Positions 1 through 9,202 of a stretch of DNA of 64,000 nt are shown one piece after another. Under the pieces are notes generated by a model. It had not been told where the DNA came from. It saw only the letters and a program-made list of their open reading frames with translations, and did not search any database. Within the stretch, counting starts at the first letter, position 1; every line of letters begins with the position of its first letter. The stretch is taken from assembly GCF_020510625.1 (NCBI RefSeq), contig NZ_CP075191.1, forward strand, positions 3,202,501 through 3,266,500, given 5' to 3'. Position numbers and translations under genes: made by a program. The stretch comes from Ferribacterium limneticum (GTDB lineage Bacteria; Pseudomonadota; Gammaproteobacteria; Burkholderiales; Rhodocyclaceae).

Positions 1-57
1 TAGTTATTAGCTGCTAGCAAAAGCTAACGACTATTGACTACCGACTAACCACTGACT

Positions 58-134
58 TGGTGGGTCTGGTTGGAATCGAACCAACGACCCCCGCCTTATC
101 AAGACGGTGCTCTAACCGACTGAGCTACAGACCC
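58..134 (-). tRNA. tRNA-Ile (anticodon GAT)
   Basis: Read on the minus strand, the 77 nt fold as a standard tRNA whose acceptor stem GGGTCTG pairs with CAGACCC and whose CCA end is encoded. The anticodon loop reads CTGATAA-like with anticodon GAT. It lies 57 nt downstream of the 16S 3' end, the usual place for tRNA-Ile in the 16S-23S spacer. The tRNA-Ala and 23S gene expected next would lie beyond the left edge. Confidence 0.97.
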
Positions 135-190
135 TCGTCTGTTTGCTACTCATGAACAACCGATAAGTTGTGGGTGCCAGGATGCTTCTC

Positions 191-1731
<1,541 letters not shown>

Positions 1732-1883
1732 AATCCAACAATATAACTCGCATTCTCACTGACGGTAGATTGCTCTACCTGAATGGATTTCTCCATCCTT
1801 ACTTCAGTGCGTTTGCCTTTAATGCTTTTTTGTGACCAAAGTCACTTCGCATCAAGACACCCACACTTATCGGTTGTCCAATT

Positions 1884-1895
1884 TGTTAAAGATCA
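1884..1895 (-). promoter_or_regulatory. boxA-like antitermination element in rRNA leader
   Basis: On the minus strand the leader holds TGATCTTTAACA, one base from the Escherichia coli rrn boxA TGCTCTTTAACA. It lies between the promoter at 1943-1971 and the 16S start at 1731. BoxA binds NusB/S10 to make RNA polymerase resistant to Rho over the untranslated rRNA operon. The rest of the 1732-1942 leader holds no gene. Confidence 0.8.
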
Positions 1896-1942
1896 ATTCC
1901 ACCGCGCCATTTCGTTTGAAGCGTCAGCAGCAGAGAGGCGAG

Positions 1943-1971
1943 ATTATGAAGCAAACCCCTTACCCCGTCAA
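1943..1971 (-). promoter_or_regulatory. rRNA operon sigma-70 promoter
   Basis: The minus strand shows a -35 box TTGACG (complement of 1966-1971), exactly 17 nt, then a -10 box CATAAT (complement of 1943-1948). A GC-rich discriminator (CTCGCC) follows, as is usual at stringently controlled rRNA promoters. An AT-rich tract just upstream (near 1981-1990) may act as an UP element. The site is placed to drive the 16S operon. Confidence 0.85.
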
Positions 1972-2014
1972 GCACTTCAGCAAAAATTAACCTGAAGCTT
2001 TTTACTCTCTGGGT

Positions 2015-2090
2015 TGGTTGCGGGGGCAGGACTTGAACCTGCGACCTTCGGGTTATGAGCCCGACGAGCTGCCAACTGCTCCACCCCGCG
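2015..2090 (-). tRNA. initiator tRNA-fMet (anticodon CAT)
   Basis: The 76 nt on the minus strand fold as a tRNA with anticodon CAT. The acceptor begins CGCGGGG and ends CCCCGCA-ACCA, so position 1 (C) faces A72. This unpaired C1-A72 end is the mark of bacterial initiator tRNA. The anticodon stem ends in three G-C pairs (TCGGG/CCCGA), also typical of initiators. It lies directly upstream of the rRNA promoter and has its own promoter at 2107-2135. Confidence 0.96.
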
Positions 2091-2106
2091 TCCGTCAGAG
2101 GGGCGC

Positions 2107-2135
2107 ATTATCCAGACACAGCCCCGGCGCGTCAA
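2107..2135 (-). promoter_or_regulatory. sigma-70 promoter of tRNA-fMet
   Basis: On the minus strand TTGACG (complement of 2130-2135) is separated by 17 nt from GATAAT (complement of 2107-2112). The tRNA 5' end at 2090 begins about 17 nt after the -10 box. The discriminator is GC-rich (GCGCCCC), as expected for a growth-rate-controlled stable RNA gene. Confidence 0.85.
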
Positions 2136-2157
2136 GGAGAATTTGGCGATATAGAGA

Positions 2158-2778
2158 TTATTTCTTTTCCACCCACTCAATCAGCGATGACCACTGCCCC
2201 ATATCTCGGCGATGCTTCGCACGCGGCGAATCAAATACAGTAGATCCCGCGGCTGCGACATTGACGTAATTCTGAGTATTGCGAAGATAGGCAACAATAG
2301 GGATATCAAAGTGCTTCAGGAACTCTTCAAGCATGGAGGCAGCTCGGGTGCGTGGATCAACACGCATAGCAACGATGCCAACTTTCATTCTCACCCCACG
2401 AACTTCATTGCGTATGGAGTTCAGAAAATCCTCGGTGGCCGCCATATCAAATACTGAGGGCACAAGTGGAACCAGCACTTTATCGACTACTTTTAAATAA
2501 TCGGACAACTTGTAGCCCTGCAAACCAGCGGGCGCATCAACCACGACCCAGTCAGCCTCACGCGGCAAATTCAGGCTAATCTGGTTCCCAGCAAAATACC
2601 CCGTAATCGGCGGCAAGACTGGGTCACGAAAAGCCATCCAGCGCAGCGATGATTGCTGACGATCAAGATCACACAAGGTCGTTTTCTTGCCTTGATTCGC
2701 GAAATAGCCGGACAGATTCGTTGCCAGCGTTGTCTTGCCAGCCCCACCTTTCGGATTTGCAACCAGAACTGCCCGCAT
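2158..2778 (-). CDS. orphan ParA/MinD-type ATPase
   Basis: This 206-residue protein belongs to the ParA family of P-loop ATPases. The deviant Walker A motif KGGAGKTT is at residues 10-17 and the switch segment CDLDRQQSS, with D37 and D39, follows. A further conserved VVVDAPAG stretch lies near residue 80. It lacks the N-terminal DNA-binding extension of long plasmid ParA proteins, so it resembles short chromosomal or plasmid-type ParA and MipZ-like ATPases. An AGGGGG ribosome site stands close before the ATG. No parB or obvious cargo gene is adjacent. Its neighbours are the initiator tRNA gene downstream and a divergent IclR regulator upstream. Its cargo cannot be told from the sequence. Confidence 0.88.
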   Translation of the reverse strand: MRAVLVANPKGGAGKTTLATNLSGYFANQGKKTTLCDLDRQQSSLRWMAFRDPVLPPITGYFAGNQISLNLPREADWVVVDAPAGLQGYKLSDYLKVVDKVLVPLVPSVFDMAATEDFLNSIRNEVRGVRMKVGIVAMRVDPRTRAASMLEEFLKHFDIPIVAYLRNTQNYVNVAAAGSTVFDSPRAKHRRDMGQWSSLIEWVEKK

Positions 2779-2807
2779 ATGACCCCCTTATATATATTTG
2801 CGAGGGC

Positions 2808-2813
2808 ATTATA
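2808..2813 (-). promoter_or_regulatory. candidate -10 box of the parA-like gene
   Basis: The minus strand carries a perfect TATAAT 30 nt before the start codon at 2778, in the 59-nt divergent gap shared with the IclR gene. The matching -35 region (ATGAC-like) is poor, so this promoter is tentative. An IclR protein often controls its divergent neighbour, so the gap may also hold its operator. Confidence 0.4.
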
Positions 2814-2837
2814 TTCGCCACCGCAAGGGCGTCATAG

Positions 2838-3674
2838 ATGCATAGAATGGAGCTTTTATCTCACAAGAAAACCATGGTCACTAAAGTCGCAAGCGATCGT
2901 CAGGGAATCCAGTCTGTGGAGGTAGGCTTTCGCCTGCTTCGAGTACTGGCAGCCACCAATCGTCCGATGATGCTGCGGGACATTGCAAAAGGCGCCGGGA
3001 TGCCGGCAGCCAAAGCGCACCGCTATATGGTCAGTTTTCTGCGTATCGGCATTGTTGAACAGGATGCCAGCAGCGGTCGCTACGACCTCGGCGCCTACGC
3101 ACTGGAACTCGGTTTATCAGGCTTAGGACGACTTGACCCTGTCCGCTTGTCAGGCCCTATCCTTGAAGCGCTATGCGAAGAAATTCACGAGACCGTGGCC
3201 CTTGCTGTTTGGGGGACTCATGGCGCAACCATTGTGAGAATTGTTGACGCTGGCGGCCCGATCACAATCACGCTACGCCCTGGAACAACCTTGCCATTGT
3301 GCAATTCGGCAACAGGGCGAGCCTTTGCCACGTTCTATCGCTCACCCTTCCTCAAGAAAATGCTGGATGACGAACTGAAAGAAATTTCAGAATCCAGCAA
3401 AACGGCTATTACAACCCTTCGCCGGCAACTGGAAAAAAGCCTGACTGAAATCCGCTCCCACGGCATTGCACGCGCCACTGGCAGCCTTACACCGGGCATC
3501 AACGGCTTTAGTGCCCCTGTTTACGATCACACAGGAAGCATGGTCGCCGCGATCACCTCGCTTGGATCAATGGGGGAATTCGACGTGGAATGGGAGAGCC
3601 CTGTTGCCAAGGCAATGCTGGCAGCTTCGATGAGCCTGTCACACCGCCTAGGCTACGGCAGTATGGCCGAATAG
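2838..3674 (+). CDS. IclR-family transcriptional regulator
   Basis: The 278-residue product has an N-terminal winged helix-turn-helix (about residues 24-85, with QSVEVGFRLLRVLA and a recognition helix near PAAKAHRYM) followed by the IclR effector-binding domain (about 95-270). This two-domain layout and length are normal for IclR repressors or activators of catabolic genes. The start is uncertain: in-frame ATGs at 2838, 2847 and 2874 are possible and none has a strong ribosome site. It is divergent from the ParA-like gene. No catabolic target operon is adjacent, so the ligand is unknown. The stop lies only 6 nt before the opposed tRNA-Thr gene. Confidence 0.9.
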   Translation: MHRMELLSHKKTMVTKVASDRQGIQSVEVGFRLLRVLAATNRPMMLRDIAKGAGMPAAKAHRYMVSFLRIGIVEQDASSGRYDLGAYALELGLSGLGRLDPVRLSGPILEALCEEIHETVALAVWGTHGATIVRIVDAGGPITITLRPGTTLPLCNSATGRAFATFYRSPFLKKMLDDELKEISESSKTAITTLRRQLEKSLTEIRSHGIARATGSLTPGINGFSAPVYDHTGSMVAAITSLGSMGEFDVEWESPVAKAMLAASMSLSHRLGYGSMAE

Positions 3675-3679
3675 CTTGC

Positions 3680-3753
3680 TGGTGCCCCCGAACGGAATCG
3701 AACCGCTACCTGATGATTACAAATCAACTGCACGACCTTCATGCTACGGGGGC
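3680..3753 (-). tRNA. tRNA-Thr (anticodon TGT), atypical D arm
   Basis: The minus strand gives a 74-nt cloverleaf including an encoded CCA, with a perfect 7-bp acceptor stem GCCCCCG/CGGGGGC and a T arm containing TTCGATT. The anticodon loop TTTGTAA gives TGT, threonine. The anticodon stem has one T-T mismatch. The D arm is odd: GCAT/GTGC around a 7-nt loop GAAGGTC, without the usual A14. It could be a functional divergent tRNA or a decaying copy. A -10 box upstream supports transcription. Confidence 0.75.
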
Positions 3754-3770
3754 CCGAGCAATGGGGCGAG

Positions 3771-3776
3771 ATTATA
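3771..3776 (-). promoter_or_regulatory. -10 box of tRNA-Thr promoter
   Basis: The minus strand has TATAAT 17 nt before the tRNA 5' end, followed by a GC-rich discriminator (CTCGCCCC) like those of the two stable-RNA promoters to the left. A weak -35 (TTGAAA or GTTGAA, 15-16 nt away) lies next to the start of the diguanylate cyclase gene. Confidence 0.6.
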
Positions 3777-3798
3777 GCCTGATCATCCGAATTTCAAC

Positions 3799-5556
3799 AT
3801 GACCACACTCACCAATCCTTTCGAGATTGCCCGGGAAACATTGCGCCTGCTGGCTACCCGCAGAATCCCCCCCTCTCCGGACAACTATCTCACGCTATAC
3901 CATGAGATAGCAGGCACCAAGCCGGCAGGAAATTCATTCCCCGAATCACAACTACGCTCACTGGCTGCCGCGCTTCCCAAAGTATCACCGGACCAACTAC
4001 GCCTGGCGCGACAACTGGACGAAGCAGTCAAGGCTGCCAACTGGGAAGATTACAAAAAATGCCTGACTGATTTCATCTCGGCCTTGGCCGAATCTCAAAA
4101 GCTAAGCTGGTCAGAACTCATCACTGACCTCCTGCGTCAGTGGGACGCCAAGCACCCAGGCCTGACTGCCGCCCGAAAGCGTGAATCGCTGGAACACGTA
4201 TTAACCAATAGCGGGGCCAATCCGGACACTCTGTTCAATCGACTGCAAAGTCTCCTGCGCTCATGGGGTCACGGCAAGGAAATAGAAGCAGCCCCCACGG
4301 CCGAAGCAAATGCTTCAGAAACCACGCCAGTTACCGCATCGCCTGCAGCAGCGAGTGATCTTTTACCCGAACTGCGAGAACTATTCGCTTTCACCCTCGA
4401 AACCGCCATCGCCACCCAGTTGCTCGAAAGCCCCCAGCTTTCTAGCGATGCCAAGGTGCTGGCCAACGATATCCGGACTGCCGTCAGCCCGGCGCAGCTG
4501 CAGGAATTTCTCACCCGCCTCAAGCGCTTCGCCTTCAAGCTCGAACTGCTAGCCGAAGACCAGGCCGAGCTACGTCACAGCCTCCTTAACCTGCTCCGTC
4601 TGCTCGTTGGCAACATCACCGAACTCGTCCTCGACGACCACTGGCTACACGGCCAAATCGCCGTCGTGCGTGAAATCATCGACAAGCCGCTCTCCCAGCG
4701 CGCCCTTGACGATGCCGAAAGTCGCCTGAAAGAAGTCCTGTTCAAGCAAGCGCAACTTAAAGCCAGCCTGTCAGAAGCCCGCGATGCCATCAAACACATG
4801 CTGGCCGGTTTCGTCGACCATCTTGCCGACTTTGCCGAAGCCACCTCCGACTATCACGACAAAATTGAAAGCTGCGCCGAAAAAATAAGCTCAGCCAACG
4901 ACATCTCCGAACTCGAAACCGTCCTCGGCGAAGTCATGCGCGAAACACGAACGATCCAGATCAACGCCCAGCGCTCGCGCGACGAACTGCAGTCCACCCG
5001 GCAAAAAGTGCAGGAATCCGAAGCGCGCATCCAGGAACTCGAACGCGAACTCGAAACCACCAGCGACCTCGTCCGCCACGACCAGCTCACCGGCGTACTC
5101 AACCGCCGTGGGCTGGAAGAAACATTCGCCAAGGAAGCCGCCCGCGCCACCCGCCACGATGCGACCCTCTGTGTGGCGCTGATCGACATCGACAACTTCA
5201 AGAAACTCAACGACTCAATGGGCCACGACACCGGTGACGAAGCACTCATCCACCTCGCCACGATCTGCCGGGAAACCCTGCGCCCACAAGACACCGTAGC
5301 CCGTTACGGCGGCGAAGAGTTCATCATCCTGTTGCCGGAGACCTCGCTCGATGACGGCGTGGTCGCACTGACCCGCCTGCAGCGCGAGCTCACCAAGAAG
5401 TTTTTCCTGCACGCAAACGAAAAAGTATTGATCACCTTCAGCGCAGGCGTGACACAGATGCGGCCCACCGACAATCAAGCCAGCTTGATCAAGCGGGCCG
5501 ACGAAGCCATGTACGAGGCCAAGCGGAGCGGTAAGAACCGGGTACTTACTAGTTAG
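3799..5556 (+). CDS. GGDEF diguanylate cyclase with long N-terminal region
   Basis: The 585-residue protein should make cyclic di-GMP from two GTP. The catalytic domain is at about residues 420-583, with the active-site motif GGEEF at 504-508. An RxxD inhibitory site (RPQD, 495-498) stands exactly five residues before it, so product feedback is expected. Residues 1-330 are largely alpha-helical and not recognised as a common sensor domain. A predicted coiled coil (about 330-415, rich in Glu, Gln and Arg) leads into the GGDEF domain, which suggests control through dimerisation. No membrane segment or signal peptide is seen. No EAL domain follows. No clear ribosome site precedes the ATG. It is next to the pse genes and may influence motility through the YcgR protein at 20935. 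Confidence 0.93.
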   Translation: MTTLTNPFEIARETLRLLATRRIPPSPDNYLTLYHEIAGTKPAGNSFPESQLRSLAAALPKVSPDQLRLARQLDEAVKAANWEDYKKCLTDFISALAESQKLSWSELITDLLRQWDAKHPGLTAARKRESLEHVLTNSGANPDTLFNRLQSLLRSWGHGKEIEAAPTAEANASETTPVTASPAAASDLLPELRELFAFTLETAIATQLLESPQLSSDAKVLANDIRTAVSPAQLQEFLTRLKRFAFKLELLAEDQAELRHSLLNLLRLLVGNITELVLDDHWLHGQIAVVREIIDKPLSQRALDDAESRLKEVLFKQAQLKASLSEARDAIKHMLAGFVDHLADFAEATSDYHDKIESCAEKISSANDISELETVLGEVMRETRTIQINAQRSRDELQSTRQKVQESEARIQELERELETTSDLVRHDQLTGVLNRRGLEETFAKEAARATRHDATLCVALIDIDNFKKLNDSMGHDTGDEALIHLATICRETLRPQDTVARYGGEEFIILLPETSLDDGVVALTRLQRELTKKFFLHANEKVLITFSAGVTQMRPTDNQASLIKRADEAMYEAKRSGKNRVLTS

Positions 5557-5604
5557 CCCCTTCAAATAACACCCAGAACCCAACAAACAAATTCGGGAGA
5601 CAAA

Positions 5605-6600
5605 ATGTTCGACAACAGCAGTGTCCTAGTCACCGGCGGTACCGGCTCCTTCGGGCGCAAATTTATTGCCACCCTGCTCAGCCGCTACAAACCGCGTCGG
5701 GTCATCGTCTACTCTCGGGACGAGCTAAAGCAATACGAGATGCAACAGGACTTTGCTCAGGAGCAGATGCGTTTCTTTATCGGCGATGTCCGGGATGGCG
5801 AGCGCCTGCGGCAAGCGACGCGCGATGTCGACTTCATTGTCCATGCCGCCGCCCTAAAACAAGTTCCAGCCGCCGAATACAACCCGGGCGAATGCATCAA
5901 GACCAACGTCGGCGGCGCCGAGAATGTCATCGCCGCTGCCGTCTCCAACGGCGTCAAGAAAGTAGTAGCCCTGTCCACCGACAAGGCAGCAAGCCCAATC
6001 AATCTCTACGGTGCCACCAAGCTTCTATCAGACAAACTTTTCATCGCTGCCAACAATACGGTAGGCAAGCAGGATACCCGCTTTGCCGTGGTGCGCTACG
6101 GAAACGTGGCCGGTTCGCGAGGATCTGTAATGCCCCTTTTCCGCAAACTCATCAGCGAAGGCGCCATGGAACTTCCCATCACCGATCCGCGCATGACGCG
6201 CTTCTGGATCACCCTACAGGAAGGTACCGATTTCGTCATAAAAGCTTTCGAGCGCATGTACGGCGGCGAACTCTTTGTTCCCAAGATCCCCTCTGCCCTA
6301 ATCACCGACTTGGTCAAGGCTATGGCCCCCGATCTACCAGTGAAGCTCATTGGCATCCGGCCCGGAGAGAAGCTCCACGAACTAATGATTTCCAGAGATG
6401 ATAGCCCGATCACTCTGGAATTCCCCGACCACTACGTGATCACGCCGTCAATCCGCTTCGTCAGCGGCCGTAACTACCAGATCAATGGGCGGAACGAAAC
6501 CGGCACCCCCGTCGGGGAAGGCTTCAAATATGCTTCCGACACCAATCCGGTATTCCTCACGGTACCGGAAATCGAAGCCCTGAGCCGCCAGACCACATGA
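5605..6600 (+). CDS. pseB: UDP-GlcNAc 4,6-dehydratase (inverting), PseB
   Basis: PseB carries out the first step of pseudaminic acid synthesis: dehydration at C4/C6 and inversion at C5 of UDP-GlcNAc. The 331-residue protein is an extended short-chain dehydrogenase. The NADP-binding loop GGTGSFG is at residues 11-17, and the catalytic residues fit T125-D126-K127 and Y135xxxK139. Length matches the family. A GGGAG ribosome site precedes the ATG by about 7 nt. Its stop overlaps the pseC start (ATGA), so the two enzymes are translationally coupled. The retaining homologues used for bacillosamine are longer membrane proteins, so the inverting type fits best, supported by the pse genes around it. 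Confidence 0.96.
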   Translation: MFDNSSVLVTGGTGSFGRKFIATLLSRYKPRRVIVYSRDELKQYEMQQDFAQEQMRFFIGDVRDGERLRQATRDVDFIVHAAALKQVPAAEYNPGECIKTNVGGAENVIAAAVSNGVKKVVALSTDKAASPINLYGATKLLSDKLFIAANNTVGKQDTRFAVVRYGNVAGSRGSVMPLFRKLISEGAMELPITDPRMTRFWITLQEGTDFVIKAFERMYGGELFVPKIPSALITDLVKAMAPDLPVKLIGIRPGEKLHELMISRDDSPITLEFPDHYVITPSIRFVSGRNYQINGRNETGTPVGEGFKYASDTNPVFLTVPEIEALSRQTT

Positions 6601-7739
6601 TTCCCTACGGTCGACAATCCATCGACGACGCCGACATTGAAAGCGTCGTTGCGGTACTGCGCTCAGCGTGGCTGACTCAGGGGCCGGTGGTTCCGGCCCT
6701 GGAGGGAGCCTTTGCGAGACGCTGCGAAGTAAACTACGCGGTAGCCGTCAGCAATGCTACTGCCGCCCTGCATCTAGCTTGCACAGCCCTTGGCGTAAGG
6801 CCTGGCGACCACGTATGGACCAGCCCCAACAGTTTTGTTGCCTCCGCTAATTGCGCTCACTACTGCGGAGCCACCGCAGATTTCGTCGATATCGACCCGG
6901 TCACCCTCAACCTCAGCATTGCTAATCTCGAGGCCAAACTCAAAGTGGCGGCGGCCCAAAGAAAACTACCCAAGGTGATAATTCCCGTTCACTTTTCCGG
7001 CCGCACCTGTGACATGGCGGCCATAGCGCAGCTAGGACAACATTACGGCTTCCGCATTATTGAGGATGCATCTCATGCAGTAGGCGCCCTCTACGACGGA
7101 GAGCCGGTGGGAAATTGTCTCCATTCTGATATCACCATATTCAGCTTCCACCCGGTCAAGATCATCACCACCGGCGAAGGCGGTATGGCGCTCACCAACG
7201 ACCCGGCCATTGCCACTCACCTGCAGCGCCTGCGCAGCCACGGCATCACCCGCGACCAGGACCTGATGCCAAGCCCCTGCGACGGCCCTTGGCACTATCA
7301 GCAGATCGAACTCGGATTCAACTACCGACTGACGGATATCCAAGCCGCGCTGGGACTAAGCCAGCTTCGTCGGCTTGATGAATTTCTCGCCCGTCGCCGA
7401 TACCTGGCCCACCGCTATGCACAGATGCTGGATGGGCTACCAGTCAGACTTCCCATACCCAACAACGAATCTGCCTGGCATCTTTACCCAGTTCGCGTCG
7501 ACGCCGTTCACCGCCGAGCCATCTTCGAAACCATGCAGGCGGCAGGGATCGGTGTTCAAGTGCACTACATTCCAATTCATCTGCAACCCTATTTCCGCCA
7601 ACGGGGATTCAATCCCGGAGATTTCCCTGCAGCAGAGGCGTATTACAGCGAAGCCATATCGCTGCCGATCTATCCTGCGCTGACGGAGGGCGAGCAAGAC
7701 AAGGTCTGCGTCATTTTGCGCAGAGCCCTCGGCGCCTAG
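6597..7739 (+). CDS. pseC: PLP-dependent aminotransferase, PseC
   Basis: PseC transfers an amino group from glutamate to C4 of the PseB product, giving UDP-4-amino-4,6-dideoxy-N-acetyl-L-altrosamine. The 380-residue protein is of the DegT/DnrJ/EryC1 (fold type I) family. The likely PLP lysine is K188 in FHPVKIITTGEGG, and the conserved EDASHAVGA stretch lies at about 156-164. It starts inside the pseB stop (ATGA). The next gene is separated by about 110 nt, in which no clear promoter or terminator was seen. Confidence 0.96.
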   Translation: MIPYGRQSIDDADIESVVAVLRSAWLTQGPVVPALEGAFARRCEVNYAVAVSNATAALHLACTALGVRPGDHVWTSPNSFVASANCAHYCGATADFVDIDPVTLNLSIANLEAKLKVAAAQRKLPKVIIPVHFSGRTCDMAAIAQLGQHYGFRIIEDASHAVGALYDGEPVGNCLHSDITIFSFHPVKIITTGEGGMALTNDPAIATHLQRLRSHGITRDQDLMPSPCDGPWHYQQIELGFNYRLTDIQAALGLSQLRRLDEFLARRRYLAHRYAQMLDGLPVRLPIPNNESAWHLYPVRVDAVHRRAIFETMQAAGIGVQVHYIPIHLQPYFRQRGFNPGDFPAAEAYYSEAISLPIYPALTEGEQDKVCVILRRALGA

Positions 7740-7851
7740 AAAACGCTACCTACCCATACCCAGTTGCCGCAACTCAAGACAATGCGGAAAACTACCGCTA
7801 TATTTGCATCATCGAAGTCCCCCGTCCTACTCATTCAAACTTGGTACGAAC

Positions 7852-8475
7852 ATGACAAAATCCTTTGCCACGGAACAAGAAGCCTTCTGGGCCGGTGAAT
7901 TCGGCAACGCCTACTGTCAGCGAAATGACGACCGGTCCCTCGTCAGCCCCAATCTGTCCCTTTTTTCCCAGATCCTGCGGCGTACCATCGGCGTACGTAG
8001 TGCAATCGAGTTTGGAGCCAACATCGGTCTGAATCTCGTAGCCCTGCGGGCGCTGGTACCCGGCATCGAATTGGCTGCAATCGAGATCAACCCCAAGGCG
8101 GTCGATAAACTCTCATCGATCCCGGAACTAGACGTCCATGCGGCATCAATTCTCGAATTCAATACAAGCCGGACCTACGACCTCACCCTCATCAAGGGGG
8201 TATTAATCCATATCGATCCCGACAGCCTGAGCGAGGTCTACGACCGGCTCTACAAGAGCAGTTCACGCTACATCTGCCTTGCCGAGTACTACAATCCGAC
8301 GCCAGTGGAAGTCTCCTATCGTGGCCATAGCCAGCGCCTCTTCAAACGAGACTTTGCCGGCGAAATGCTTGATCGCTTCCCTGATCTCTCCCTGGTCGAT
8401 TATGGGTTTGCCTATCATCGCGATGCCAATTTCCCCCAGGACGACACGACTTGGTTCCTGCTGGAAAAACGCTGA
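7852..8475 (+). CDS. pseudaminic acid biosynthesis-associated methylase
   Basis: The 207-residue product resembles the small methyltransferase family often found inside pse clusters (pseudaminic acid biosynthesis-associated methylase). A SAM-binding motif AIEFGANIGLN and a later acidic strand (AAIEINPKA) are visible, and no membrane segment is present. Its acceptor is not established for the family; it may methylate the sugar or a precursor. The ATG at 7852 is chosen because the family signature begins shortly after it. A TTG at 7804 would add 16 atypical residues. The gene ends 19 nt before pseF. Confidence 0.8.
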   Translation: MTKSFATEQEAFWAGEFGNAYCQRNDDRSLVSPNLSLFSQILRRTIGVRSAIEFGANIGLNLVALRALVPGIELAAIEINPKAVDKLSSIPELDVHAASILEFNTSRTYDLTLIKGVLIHIDPDSLSEVYDRLYKSSSRYICLAEYYNPTPVEVSYRGHSQRLFKRDFAGEMLDRFPDLSLVDYGFAYHRDANFPQDDTTWFLLEKR

Positions 8476-8494
8476 CAGCGGCGGCAGGCTCACG

Positions 8495-9202
8495 ATGATC
8501 GTCGCCATCATTCCCGCCCGCGGCGGCAGCAAACGTATTCCGCGCAAAAATATCCGACCTTTCGCAGACAAGCCCATCATCGCCCATTCGATCGGCGCCG
8601 CCTTGGATGCGGGGATTTTTGACCGGATAATCGTTTCCACCGACGACGAAGAAATCGCCGCCGTCGCCCATTCTTGGGGTGCCGAAGCACCGTTCCTCCG
8701 GCCCCACCAACTAGCCGACGACCACGCCGGCACCAACGAGGTTGTGGCTCACGCTCTCGAATGGCTAGCCGCAGGCGGCACGCCGGCAACCCTGGCCTGC
8801 TGCATTTACGCCACCGCACCGTTCGTCACCGGCTACAACCTACGCCGGGGATTCGAGATATTGGAAGACTCCGGCAAGGAATTCGCCTTCTCGGTCACCA
8901 GCTTCGCGTTTCCCATCTTCCGCGCCATCCGGCTTCTGGCGGATGGCGGCGGCGTCGCTCCCTGCTTCCCAGAATTCATCGAGGCGCGCTCCCAGGACCT
9001 CGAAGAGGCTTACCACGACGCCGGTCAGTTCTACTGGGGGAAGACGTCTGCCTTCACCAACAGATTACCGCTCTTCGCCTCCCACTCCGCCCCCGTCATT
9101 CTGCCCCGGCATCTGGTCCAGGACATCGATACACTGGAGGACTGGGAACGGGCAGAACTGATGTATGCAGCCTGGCAAAGTCGGGCTGCCGACCAGGGAT
9201 GA
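8495..9202 (+). CDS. pseF: CMP-pseudaminic acid synthetase (cytidylyltransferase), PseF
   Basis: PseF activates pseudaminic acid with CTP, the last step before glycosyl transfer. The 235-residue protein is a NeuA-like cytidylyltransferase. The nucleotide-binding signature PARGGSKRIPRKN is at residues 7-19, STDDEEIA lies near 48, and the metal-binding region VQDIDTLEDW is near the C-terminus. The ATG at 8495 is chosen because the signature begins seven residues later, although the reading frame stays open much further upstream. Its TGA overlaps the pseG ATG. Pseudaminic rather than sialic or legionaminic acid is inferred from pseB, pseC and pseG in the same run. Confidence 0.94.
   Translation: MIVAIIPARGGSKRIPRKNIRPFADKPIIAHSIGAALDAGIFDRIIVSTDDEEIAAVAHSWGAEAPFLRPHQLADDHAGTNEVVAHALEWLAAGGTPATLACCIYATAPFVTGYNLRRGFEILEDSGKEFAFSVTSFAFPIFRAIRLLADGGGVAPCFPEFIEARSQDLEEAYHDAGQFYWGKTSAFTNRLPLFASHSAPVILPRHLVQDIDTLEDWERAELMYAAWQSRAADQG

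Noticed and set aside
1975..2004. CTTCAG/CTGAAG hairpin followed by CTTTTTA on the plus strand
   Set aside because: The stem is only six bp with an 11-nt loop, no plus-strand gene ends here, and the sequence overlaps the rRNA promoter upstream region.
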